Origin: Novosphingobium sp. Fuku2-ISO-50
GTDB lineage: Bacteria > Pseudomonadota > Alphaproteobacteria > Sphingomonadales > Sphingomonadaceae
DNA: 43,803 bases
NCBI RefSeq assembly: GCF_001519055.1
Contig: NZ_KQ954308.1
Span: 1-43,803, forward strand
Direction of reading: 5' to 3'
Shown: piece by piece, positions 25,318-32,651 of the stretch
Position numbering within the stretch: the stretch's first letter is position 1
Layout: each line of letters opens with the position of its first letter
Notes under the pieces: model-generated
Seen by the model: the letters and a program-made list of their open reading frames with translations, nothing else
Told to the model about the DNA's origin: nothing
Databases searched by the model: none
Position numbers and translations under genes: made by a program

Positions 25318-25339
25318 CATTCCCGCGCAGGCGGGAATG
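25318..25339. repeat. REP-like hairpin CATTCCCGC...GCGGGAATG
   Basis: A perfect 9-base stem, CATTCCCGC and GCGGGAATG, closes a 4-base GCAG loop. Short hairpins of this ATTCCCGC form are common dispersed intergenic repeats in proteobacterial genomes. It lies 80 bases past the stop of the TonB-C gene (minus strand). No T-run follows on either strand, so it is not a standard intrinsic terminator. It is a different family from the REP pair at 8307-8416. Confidence 0.6.
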
Positions 25340-25419
25340 GCCGACAAATGTGGAACATGTGAATGCCGCAAGCGCTTGACCCGGGGCGACACAGAAGGCC
25401 GGATTTGCCACCGCAACGT

Positions 25420-25758
25420 CTAGCGATTGGGAATCACCCAATTCATCTTGCTCTTGAACACGCGCTTGGCTGGCCCGCCATCCTTGTCTGTCGCAGGTTT
25501 GAAGCGCGCCCTTCGAATGACCACGTCGCAAGTGGCTTTATCAAGGCGCGGAAAACCGCTGGATGTCAAAACAACGCAATTTGAGGCTCTGCCATCGACA
25601 CCCACGTCAACCTGGAACTCGACCGTTCCCTGCTCCCCGGCTTTAAGGGATTCAGTCGGATAATCGTTATCTTGCCTCCCCGCCTGCGCGCAAGTCGATG
25701 ATGCCAGCAGGCCACAGCTCAAACATATCACGCAGAGTGCGACTTTTCCATTTCGCAT
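25420..25758 (-). CDS. Free-standing TonB C-terminal domain protein (exported)
   Basis: A 112-residue protein with a Sec signal peptide (VALCVICLSCGLLASSTCAQA) followed directly by a TonB C-terminal-like domain: YPTESLKAGEQGTVEFQVDVGVDGRASNCVVLTSSGFPRLDKATCDVVIRRARFKPA. The conserved 'YP' start, GxVxxxxxVxxxG and RxRFxPA blocks are present. It has no transmembrane anchor or proline-rich spacer, so it cannot act as a full TonB energy transducer. Cysteines in NCVV and ATCD could pair in the periplasm. Similar stand-alone domains are frequent in sphingomonads. It lies downstream of parC, likely with its own promoter. Confidence 0.82.
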   Translation of the reverse strand: MRNGKVALCVICLSCGLLASSTCAQAGRQDNDYPTESLKAGEQGTVEFQVDVGVDGRASNCVVLTSSGFPRLDKATCDVVIRRARFKPATDKDGGPAKRVFKSKMNWVIPNR

Positions 25759-25820
25759 CGTTGATGCCCTCCATGAGGACCGACCGCTCGCAACGGATCA
25801 AGGCCGGAATAGCCAAACCC

Positions 25821-28121
25821 TCATCCCGCAAACTTGTTGTCGCGGGGAAAGCCGTTGGGCGGCAGGCGCCCGCCCGCGCCGCGTGCGACTTTCCAGGGCA
25901 GCAAGTCCTTTTCGATACGTGTCCGCCCGCTGTCGCCGCCCATCGGCCAGGACAGGCCGTCTTCGAGGCGCAGGCTGATCACATCGGCCATGCCGCCATC
26001 GCGATAGCGTTGCAGAGTCACGCCTTGCCCTTTGGCCAGCACCGGCACTTCGTTGAGTGCAAAGATCACCAGCTTGCGATTGTCGCCGATCACGGCAACG
26101 TGGTCGTGTTCGGGGGCAATTTCGCGCACCACCGCCAGCTTGACGCCGGGCTTGGTCGAAACGACGGCGCGGCCCTTTCGCGTTTCGGCGAGCAGTTCAT
26201 CCATCTCGGCGGCAAAGCCGCGCCCAGTGTTGGCCGCGAGCAGCAATTGCCCGCCCGGACGGTGCGTCACGATCGCAACGATCTGCGCATCGGGATCGAT
26301 GTCGAGCATCGTGCGGATCGGTTCGCCAAACCCGCGCGCACCCGGCAGCTTGTCCGCGCCGATCGTGTAGAATCGCCCGTTATCAAGCGCAATCAACAGC
26401 TTGTCGGTGGTCTGCGCATGGAACGCAAAGGCCGGGCCATCGCCTTCCTTGAACTTGAAATCCGAATCGAGCGGGACATGGCCCTTGGCCGCGCGGATCC
26501 AGCTGCGGTGCGACACGATCACCGTGACCGGCTCTTTCTCGATCATCGCATCCATGTTGAATTCGCGCGTCGGCGCGGCTTCGGCGATGGTCGTGCGACG
26601 GCGGCCAAGCGGCGTGTCTGGGCCGTAATCCTTGCGCAAAGAGGCCAGTTCGCGCTTCAGCTTGGTCCGCTGGCGCGCCGGGCTTTCGAGCAGCTTGTTG
26701 AGATCGTCCTGTTCGGCCAGCAGCGTGTCGTGTTCGCGCCGCAGCTCCATCTCTTCAAGCTTGCGCAACGAGCGCAGCCGCATGTTGAGAATCGCTTCGG
26801 CCTGACGGTCGGTCAGCGCGAATTCGGCGATCATCACCGGCTTTGGCTCATCCTCGCCACGGATGATCTCGATGATCCGGTCGAGATTGAGATAGGCAAT
26901 GATATAGCCTTCGAGCAGTTCGAGCCGCGCGGCGATCTTGTCCAGCCGATGGCGCGCGCGACGCAGCATGATGTCGATCTGCGACACCACCCATTCCTGC
27001 AGCAAGAGCTTCAGCCCCAGCACGCCGGGCGTGCGCCGCGCATCGAGCACGTTGAGATTGAGCGAAAAGCGCGATTCGAGATCGGTCAGACGGTAAAGCG
27101 ATTCCTTCAGCAGATCGGGATCGACATTGCGGCTTTTCGGTACGAGCACGATGCGGATCTGTTCGTCGGATTCATCGCGAATGTCTTCGAGAATCGGCAG
27201 CTTCTTGTCGCCGATCAGCGCGGCGATCTGTTCGATCAGCTTGCCCTTGGGCACCATGTAGGGGATTTCGGACAAGACCAGCTGCCATTGCCCGCTGCCG
27301 AGCCGTTCGATCCCGGTCTCTTCCCATTGGCCCGCTTCGTCGCGCCCGGTCGAAAAGCGGCCGCGCGTGCGGATCGCGCCCTTGCCGCTGGCATAGGCCG
27401 CGCTGATCGAGGCGGGGCTGTCGACCACGATCCCGCCGGTGGGGAAATCGGGGCCGTGAAAGACTTCCATCAATTGCGCGTGCTCGACCGCCGGATTGTC
27501 GATCAGCATCAGCGTGGCATCGACGATTTCTGCGACATTGTGGCTGGGGATCGAGGTCGCCATGCCGACGGCGATGCCGGTCGAGCCATTGGCGAGCAGA
27601 TTGGGGAACAGCCCGGGGAAAATCTCCGGCTCTTCTTCCTCGCCATTATAGGTCGGATGAAAATCGACCGTGCCCTCTTCGAGCCCGGCCATCAGGCGCA
27701 CCGCCGTCGCGGTCAGCCGCGCCTCGGTATAGCGATAGGCGGCGGCGTTATCACCGTCGATATTGCCGAAATTGCCCTGCCCCTCGACCAGCGGATAGCG
27801 CAGCGCGAAATCCTGCGCGAGGCGGACCATCGCGTCATAGACCGAAGCATCGCCATGCGGGTGATACTTGCCGATCACATCGCCGACCACGCGCGCCGAT
27901 TTCTTGAACGCATCGGTGGGATTGAGCTTCAATTGCCGCATCGCCCAGAGCAGGCGGCGATGCACCGGCTTCAGCCCGTCGCGAAGATCGGGCAACGAAC
28001 GCGCGGTAATCGTCGAAAGCGCATAGACGAGATAGCGTTCCGAAAGCGCCGCATCGAACGGCGCATCGACGATTGCGTCGAAAGGATCGGGCTCATCCCG
28101 GGTCGGGGTATCTTTGGCCAT
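25821..28121 (-). CDS. parC: DNA topoisomerase IV subunit A
   Basis: A 766-residue type IIA topoisomerase subunit that decatenates daughter chromosomes with ParE. The N-terminal YALSTITARSLPDLRDGLKPVHRRLLWAM is diagnostic, and the breakage-reunion tyrosine is Tyr131 in AAAYRYTEARL. EGQGNFGNIDGDNAAAYRYTE and the C-gate helices follow, and a short degenerate beta-propeller C-terminal domain favours ParC over GyrA: no GyrA-box QRRGGKG is seen. The quinolone-determining stretch reads HPHGDASVYDAM, with Ala92 where E. coli ParC has Ser80. parE is not in the window. Confidence 0.95.
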   Translation of the reverse strand: MAKDTPTRDEPDPFDAIVDAPFDAALSERYLVYALSTITARSLPDLRDGLKPVHRRLLWAMRQLKLNPTDAFKKSARVVGDVIGKYHPHGDASVYDAMVRLAQDFALRYPLVEGQGNFGNIDGDNAAAYRYTEARLTATAVRLMAGLEEGTVDFHPTYNGEEEEPEIFPGLFPNLLANGSTGIAVGMATSIPSHNVAEIVDATLMLIDNPAVEHAQLMEVFHGPDFPTGGIVVDSPASISAAYASGKGAIRTRGRFSTGRDEAGQWEETGIERLGSGQWQLVLSEIPYMVPKGKLIEQIAALIGDKKLPILEDIRDESDEQIRIVLVPKSRNVDPDLLKESLYRLTDLESRFSLNLNVLDARRTPGVLGLKLLLQEWVVSQIDIMLRRARHRLDKIAARLELLEGYIIAYLNLDRIIEIIRGEDEPKPVMIAEFALTDRQAEAILNMRLRSLRKLEEMELRREHDTLLAEQDDLNKLLESPARQRTKLKRELASLRKDYGPDTPLGRRRTTIAEAAPTREFNMDAMIEKEPVTVIVSHRSWIRAAKGHVPLDSDFKFKEGDGPAFAFHAQTTDKLLIALDNGRFYTIGADKLPGARGFGEPIRTMLDIDPDAQIVAIVTHRPGGQLLLAANTGRGFAAEMDELLAETRKGRAVVSTKPGVKLAVVREIAPEHDHVAVIGDNRKLVIFALNEVPVLAKGQGVTLQRYRDGGMADVISLRLEDGLSWPMGGDSGRTRIEKDLLPWKVARGAGGRLPPNGFPRDNKFAG

Positions 28122-28183
28122 GATGGCTGTTACCTACCACCCGCCCCCGCGATGACAACCGCCGGGAACGCGTAATCCCCTTT

Positions 28184-28251
28184 CTTGTTGTCCTTGCCCG
28201 CTTGTTGTCCTTGCCCGCTTGTTGTCCTTGCCTGCTTGTTGCCTTTGCCCG
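28184..28251. repeat. 17-bp tandem repeat, four copies
   Basis: The unit CTTGTTGTCCTTGCCCG occurs at 28184-28200 and 28201-28217 exactly, at 28218-28234 with one change, and at 28235-28251 with two to three changes. The array begins six bases past the ferredoxin stop codon and fills half of the gap to parC. Its position, just after a stop codon between same-strand genes, resembles the 16-bp array at 12816-12879, though the sequences differ. Confidence 0.95.
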
Positions 28252-28257
28252 CGCCGA

Positions 28258-28590
28258 TCAACGCCCCTGCATGTCGCGTGCTTCATCGGGAATGCGCACT
28301 TCGAGCCCCTCGAGTTCATCGCTCAGCACGATCTGGCAGGCAAGGCGGCTGGTACGCGTGACCCCGGCGGCAAGGTCGAGCATGTCCTCTTCATCTTCGG
28401 TCGCGTCGGTCAAACGGTCGAACCATTCCTGCGCAATGATCACATGGCACGTCGAACAGGCCATCTGCCCTTCGCAAGTGCCTTCGAGCGGCATGCCGAT
28501 TCCCTGGCCCAGCGCAAGCAGGCTCTGGCCCGGCTCTCCTTCGGCCTCGACCTTGCGGCCCTCGGTGGTGACAAAGCAGACCTTGACCAT
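28258..28590 (-). CDS. [2Fe-2S] ferredoxin, adrenodoxin/ISC type
   Basis: A 110-residue electron carrier. The four cluster ligands are Cys39, Cys45 and Cys48 in GTCEGQMACSTCHV and Cys85 in RLACQIV, the C-X5-C-X2-C-Xn-C spacing of vertebrate-type/ISC ferredoxins. The acidic helix DATEDEEDMLDLA is the usual partner-docking surface. The start at 28590 gives family length. It lies 37 bases after a cysteine desulfurase gene, which suggests that it supplies electrons for Fe-S cluster assembly, as ISC Fdx does. No scaffold (IscU) or chaperone gene is present next to it. Confidence 0.92.
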   Translation of the reverse strand: MVKVCFVTTEGRKVEAEGEPGQSLLALGQGIGMPLEGTCEGQMACSTCHVIIAQEWFDRLTDATEDEEDMLDLAAGVTRTSRLACQIVLSDELEGLEVRIPDEARDMQGR

Positions 28591-28627
28591 CTGTCGAAAA
28601 TCTCCCCTCTTCGCCGGGCTGCGATCT

Positions 28628-29707
28628 CTACAGCCCCTGCGCCCCCGCTGCGGCAAGGATTGCCGCAACCGCCTCGTCAAGCTCCTCTTCCCCGGTATAG
28701 CGCCCAAATCCGATGCGGAGCGCCGTTTTTGCTTCCCTGTCCGAAAGTCCCAGCGCACGCAAGACATGGCTGGGCCGCCCCGAACCACTGGCACAAGCGG
28801 ACCCTGCAGAAATGGCCACAGTGCGACATTCCGACAACAGTCGCGCGGCATCGAGCCCATCAAGCCGAACGTTCAGATTGCCATGCCAGCGCGCGACGGC
28901 GCTGCCGTTGAGCATCCATCCGGCAAACGCAGCCTGCGCCCTTGTCCACAGCTTGTCCACATGTGCCGCATCGCTTTCCCGCAAGCTTGTGCACAGCTTC
29001 GCCGCCGCGCCGAAACCTGCGGCCAGCGCTGGGCTGAGCGTACCCGAGCGCAGCCCGCGCTCCTGCCCGCCGCCGGTGATCAGCGGATCGACCCGCACCC
29101 CGTCGCGTATCCACAGCGCGCCGATGCCTTTGGGCCCATAGAGCTTGTGCGCCGAGATCGCGATAAGGTCCGCGCCCACAGGCGCGGCCAGCTTGCCCGC
29201 GCCTTGCACCGCGTCGCACAGGAACAGCGCGCCCATCGCCCGCGCGCGCGCCGCGATCGCCGCGACCGGCTGCACCGTGCCGATCTCGTTGTTGACCTGC
29301 ATGACCGCGACCAGCCCGGTGCCATCGGGAATCGCCGCCTCGGGATCGACCACCCCTTCGCCATCGACCGCCAACAGGGCCACCTGAGGATCGATCGCGC
29401 GCGCCGTATCGAGCACGGCGGCATGTTCGATCGCCGAAACCGCAAGTTTGCGCGCCCCGATACCGCGCAATGCCATATTGAGCGCCTCGGTCGCGCCCGA
29501 GGTAAAGATCACCTGCCCGCCGGGCGGCAGCAACGCGGCAACGGCATCGCGCGCCACTTCGATCGCCGCCGCCGCTGCGCGCCCGGCGCGATGCGGGCTG
29601 TGCGGATTGGCAAATCCCTCGCTGCCCGGCCCGCCCAGCCAGGGCAGCATCGCTTCGCGCGCTTCGGGCGCGAGCGGCGTGGTCGCCTGATAATCGAGAT
29701 AGATCAT
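28628..29707 (-). CDS. Cysteine desulfurase (IscS/NifS-like), copy 2 of a tandem pair
   Basis: A 359-residue PLP enzyme taking sulfur from cysteine. The start MIYLDYQATTPL is canonical. The PLP lysine is Lys188 in SAHKLYGPKGIGALW, the cofactor histidine lies in SAIEHAAVL, and the sulfur-carrying Cys305 is in SAGSACASGSGRPSHVL on a long flexible loop, as in group I (IscS-like) enzymes. TGGGQERGLRSGT matches too. The ATG overlaps the stop of the second desulfurase gene (ATGA), so the two are translationally coupled. The ferredoxin follows. The product is clear; which acceptor it serves is not. Confidence 0.92.
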   Translation of the reverse strand: MIYLDYQATTPLAPEAREAMLPWLGGPGSEGFANPHSPHRAGRAAAAAIEVARDAVAALLPPGGQVIFTSGATEALNMALRGIGARKLAVSAIEHAAVLDTARAIDPQVALLAVDGEGVVDPEAAIPDGTGLVAVMQVNNEIGTVQPVAAIAARARAMGALFLCDAVQGAGKLAAPVGADLIAISAHKLYGPKGIGALWIRDGVRVDPLITGGGQERGLRSGTLSPALAAGFGAAAKLCTSLRESDAAHVDKLWTRAQAAFAGWMLNGSAVARWHGNLNVRLDGLDAARLLSECRTVAISAGSACASGSGRPSHVLRALGLSDREAKTALRIGFGRYTGEEELDEAVAAILAAAGAQGL

Positions 29708-30735
29708 CGCCCGGCGATCCCCTGAAAAGCCGCGACAAAGCGATCGATGGCGGCCTCGTCGGTCTCGCGCCCGATCGATACGCGGATCACTTCCCCGGCA
29801 CCGGCTACCCCCATCGCGGTCAGGACATGACTGGTCCGCAGCGACCCCGAAGAACAGGCGCTGCCCGCCGAAACGGCAATGCCCATGGCATCGAGCCGGA
29901 TCAGCAGGGCATTGGCCGACAGCCCGGGCATGCGACACGCGCCGATCGTGGCAATCCGCGGCGCAGCCTCGGCAATCACTTCGCCCCCGGCCTCGCCAAT
30001 CGCCCGCTCAAGCCGCGTGCGCAGGACCGCCGCGCGCGCCATCCAGTCGTCCCCGGCCTCCAGCGCCGCCGCCATGGCCAGCGCACCGGGCATGTTCTCC
30101 GTCCCGCCGCGATAGCCGCGCTCTTGCCCGCCGGTTGGCCGCAACAGCGCCCAATCGCGCACCAGCAAGGCGCCGATACCGACCGGCCCGCCAAACTTAT
30201 GCGCCGATACCGCGATCAGATCGGCATCGGGCAAGGCCAGTTTGCCCGCGCTTTGCGCGCAATCGGCAAGGAGGACACCGCCCGCCGCGCGCACGCACGC
30301 GGCAATCGCATCGATCGGCTGGATCACCCCGGTTTCGTTATTGACCTGCTGCACCGCGACGAGCCCGCCCAGCGCGGCATCGGCCAAAACGACCTGCCCC
30401 GCCCCATCGACGCCCAGCCGCGCCGCGCCCCCGGCATGGCGCAACACCGCCTCGTGCTCCACCGCCGAAACCGCAACCAGCGGCGCATGGCCGCGCGCCA
30501 TGGCCAGCGCCAGCGCTTCGCTCGCCCCGCTCGTCAGGATCACTTCGCCCCGCCAGCCGAGCGCGGCGCTAATCCGCGCGCGCGCATCTTCCAATGCCGC
30601 GCGCGCGGCGCGCCCCGCGCGATGCGGGCTCGACGGATTGGCCCAGATCGCAAAACCGTGTTCGAGCGCCGCGCGCGCCTCGGGCAAAAGCGGCGTGGTG
30701 GCAGCGTGGTCGAGATAGGTGATCGGTTCGGTCAA
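29704..30735 (-). CDS. Cysteine desulfurase (IscS/NifS-like), copy 1 of a tandem pair
   Basis: A 343-residue PLP enzyme, paralogous to the next gene. PLP lysine Lys180 (SAHKFGGPVGIGALL), the histidine in SAVEHEAVL and Cys294 (SAGSACSSGSLRTSHVL) are intact, so this is not a dead copy. The frame is open to 30840, but those first residues are unlike any desulfurase. A TTG at 30735 with AGGA 7 nt upstream puts ITYLDHAATTPLLPEA at the right distance from the start. The leader on the minus strand holds GGCTATATAG near 30775-30784, a possible -10 region. Divergent from the alpha/beta hydrolase. Confidence 0.9.
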   Translation of the reverse strand: MTEPITYLDHAATTPLLPEARAALEHGFAIWANPSSPHRAGRAARAALEDARARISAALGWRGEVILTSGASEALALAMARGHAPLVAVSAVEHEAVLRHAGGAARLGVDGAGQVVLADAALGGLVAVQQVNNETGVIQPIDAIAACVRAAGGVLLADCAQSAGKLALPDADLIAVSAHKFGGPVGIGALLVRDWALLRPTGGQERGYRGGTENMPGALAMAAALEAGDDWMARAAVLRTRLERAIGEAGGEVIAEAAPRIATIGACRMPGLSANALLIRLDAMGIAVSAGSACSSGSLRTSHVLTAMGVAGAGEVIRVSIGRETDEAAIDRFVAAFQGIAGR

Positions 30736-30912
30736 AACGGTTCCTGCTTGAAAGATTGCTTTCGCGCGCGCGGTTTCTATATAGCCGGTGTTTAAAATCC
30801 ACCTTGTGTATTTCCAGCTTGTGCATTCCGGGGCCGCCAAAGCCCTGGTTCAAAAACGGCATCCCCGGTTTGCGCCGGTGTGGCGCCATCCACCGTTTCG
30901 TCAGGATCACCG

Positions 30913-31569
30913 ATGCCCGCAGTCATCTTTCCCGGTCCCGAAGGTCGCCTCGAAGGCCGGTTTCAGCCGTCCGCCCGGCCCCGCGCGCCGATCGCCATGA
31001 TTCTCCACCCGCACCCGCAAGCGGGCGGAACCATGAACGACCGCATTACCCAGGCGCTCTATCGCACATTCGTCGCGCGCGGCTTTGCCACCTTGCGCTT
31101 CAATTTCCGCGGCGTCGGTCGCAGCCAGGGCAGCTTTGACAACGGCATCGGCGAATTGTCCGACGCCGCCGCCGCGCTCGACTGGGTGCAGCAGATTCAC
31201 CCCGAAGCGTCGAGCACATGGATCGCGGGCTATTCGTTCGGCGCGCTGATCGGCATGCAGCTCCTGATGCGCCGCCCCGAAGTGCGCGGCTTCATCTCGG
31301 TCTCGCCGCCCGCCAACATGTACGATTTCAGCTTTCTCGCCCCGTGCCCGTCGTCGGGGATCATCGTGCAGGGCGCGGCGGATACCGTCGTCACGCCAAG
31401 CGCGGTGCAAAAGCTGGTCGACAAGCTGCGCACGCAAAAGCACATCACGATCCATCACGACGAGATCCCGCGCGCCAACCATTTCTATGAAAACGAACTG
31501 GACGACATGATGCGCGCGGTCGACACCTATCTCGACATGCGCCTCTCGCCCGATTGCCCGATCAAGTAA
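30913..31569 (+). CDS. Alpha/beta hydrolase (COG2945 type)
   Basis: A 218-residue compact cytosolic alpha/beta hydrolase. The nucleophile elbow is AGYSFGA (Ser108), the acid Asp157 lies in QGAADTVVTP, and the base His190 in RANHFYE. The strand AMILHPHPQAGGTMND and FNFRGVGRSQG are characteristic of the COG2945 group, whose substrates are unknown. An AGGA site lies 7 nt before the ATG. It is divergent from the desulfurase pair across a 177-base gap and convergent with the small membrane protein gene. Confidence 0.88.
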   Translation: MPAVIFPGPEGRLEGRFQPSARPRAPIAMILHPHPQAGGTMNDRITQALYRTFVARGFATLRFNFRGVGRSQGSFDNGIGELSDAAAALDWVQQIHPEASSTWIAGYSFGALIGMQLLMRRPEVRGFISVSPPANMYDFSFLAPCPSSGIIVQGAADTVVTPSAVQKLVDKLRTQKHITIHHDEIPRANHFYENELDDMMRAVDTYLDMRLSPDCPIK

Positions 31570-31595
31570 GACACGGGCAAGCAAGAGAACCACGA

Positions 31596-31781
31596 TCACT
31601 TTCCCGCCGGCGCCACCGGCCCGGCGGGAAGGCTCCAGATCGCGACATTGCCGGCCATGACCAGTGCAGCGAGCGCCATCAACAAGGCCTTGCGCCGATC
31701 ACCCCGCCGCCACAGCGCAGTCGCGCCGAGCAAAAGCGCGGCAATCGCCAGCACGACGAGCGACATCACGGTATCAGCCAT
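31596..31781 (-). CDS. Small two-helix membrane protein, unknown
   Basis: A 61-residue protein made almost wholly of two hydrophobic helices (about residues 5-23 and 33-51) joined by a basic WRRGDRRK loop, which should face the cytoplasm. The C-terminus is SLPAGPVAPAGK. It starts 3 bases after the stop of the GFA-family gene and is probably translated from the same message. I do not recognise a family. The last codons lie in a strong hairpin (31601-31630). Confidence 0.65.
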   Translation of the reverse strand: MADTVMSLVVLAIAALLLGATALWRRGDRRKALLMALAALVMAGNVAIWSLPAGPVAPAGK

Positions 31782-31784
31782 GGC

Positions 31785-32276
31785 TCAGCTCGCCCGCAAG
31801 GCGCGCAACCGCGCCGCGCCATTTTCGCCCAACACCTGCGGCACATCGCGCCCCGTATAAAACGCGGCGAACGCAGGGGTTGCCGGATCGAGCCCAACCC
31901 AGGCCTGTTTGCTGCGGGTAAACAAATGCACCGTGGGCGGGCAAAGCGCGGGATCATCGAGCGTGCCCGCGCGGACGAACGTCGCCTTGTTGCCCAACCC
32001 GCCGTAATGGCTCCACAATGCGGTGTGGCATTGCGGGCAACGCATGACCTGCTGCCCTGCCCCGCTTGCCGATTCAAGCCGGTCGGCGAGCGGCGCGGGC
32101 CCTTGGGCGGAAAAGCGCGCGCTTTCGATCACCGCGTTGACGGCAAAGGCGCTGCCACCTTCGCGCTGGCAATCGGTGCAATGACAGCAATGCACCACAT
32201 AAGGCGCATCATGCAGGCAATAACGGATTGCGCCGCACGCGCAGCCACCCGTGGCAAAGCCGGTTTCGTCTCCCAT
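31785..32276 (-). CDS. GFA family protein (CENP-V/GFA zinc-binding domain)
   Basis: A 163-residue protein of the Gfa family, named for the glutathione-dependent formaldehyde-activating enzyme, though most members have no proven reaction. Zinc ligands are seen in GGCACGAIRY, HCCHCTDCQREGGSAF and MRCPQCHTALWSHYGG. I chose the ATG at 32276, because GGGAGA lies 9 nt before it and abuts the GTG at 32285. Thiol or aldehyde chemistry is possible but unproven. It is followed by the small membrane protein gene. Confidence 0.85.
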   Translation of the reverse strand: MGDETGFATGGCACGAIRYCLHDAPYVVHCCHCTDCQREGGSAFAVNAVIESARFSAQGPAPLADRLESASGAGQQVMRCPQCHTALWSHYGGLGNKATFVRAGTLDDPALCPPTVHLFTRSKQAWVGLDPATPAFAAFYTGRDVPQVLGENGAARLRALRAS

Positions 32277-32329
32277 GTCCGTCACTCTCCCGTGTCCGTC
32301 ACGATGCGCGCGAAGCGGGACAGCGTCAA

Positions 32330-32449
32330 CTATTGCTGCTGTTGCTCCTGTTGCTCCTGCTGCTCCCGCGACGGCGCCGGACGCGCGGGCATTTCCTCGC
32401 GCGGGGGCAGGTCGGGAGGGGGCCTGTTCGCGTCCGCCTTGTCGTCCAT
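32330..32449 (-). CDS. Possible 39-residue Pro/Gln-rich miniprotein
   Basis: A short frame MDDKADANRPPPDLPPREE... ending in a glutamine/glutamate tract (REQQEQQEQQQQ). It has GGAGG 10 nt before the ATG. It lies alone in the 375-base gap between the GFA gene and cobS, transcribed toward the GFA gene. The charged, disordered composition gives no fold. It may be a real miniprotein or chance. Codon-repeat tracts (CTG/CTC/TTG on the plus strand) could slip and vary in length. The remainder of the gap shows no recognisable element. Confidence 0.35.
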   Translation of the reverse strand: MDDKADANRPPPDLPPREEMPARPAPSREQQEQQEQQQQ

Positions 32450-32651
32450 TGCCGCACAGCCTCCTGCGCCCGAATCACGTGGCCGCATATCCGCCGCCCG
32501 CTCGGCGCAGCGTGCCGCCCGACGCTTTTTCAAGCAATCGCTTAAAATCCCGCAATCCTGCGCTTCAGCCGCGCATGGGCGACCGAAAGGGCAGCATTTT
32601 GATCATCAAGAGCATTGCAGCGCGGCGCGCGCGCGTATAGGCGAAGCGGTG

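Noticed and set aside
25698..28175. An 825-codon open frame on the plus strand across parC
   Set aside because: It is the antisense shadow of parC, a clear full-length gene. The translated sequence is rich in His/Arg/Gln and matches no fold; such shadows arise from G+C-rich codon bias.
28165..28189. GGAAC-N17-GTT, a match to the EcfG-type general stress promoter
   Set aside because: It points along the plus strand, where no gene follows, and it overlaps the tandem repeat. Probably chance.
28134..28319. A 61-codon minus-strand frame over the 17-bp repeats
   Set aside because: It overlaps the ferredoxin gene end and the repeat array; the Gln/Lys/Arg pattern merely translates the repeat.
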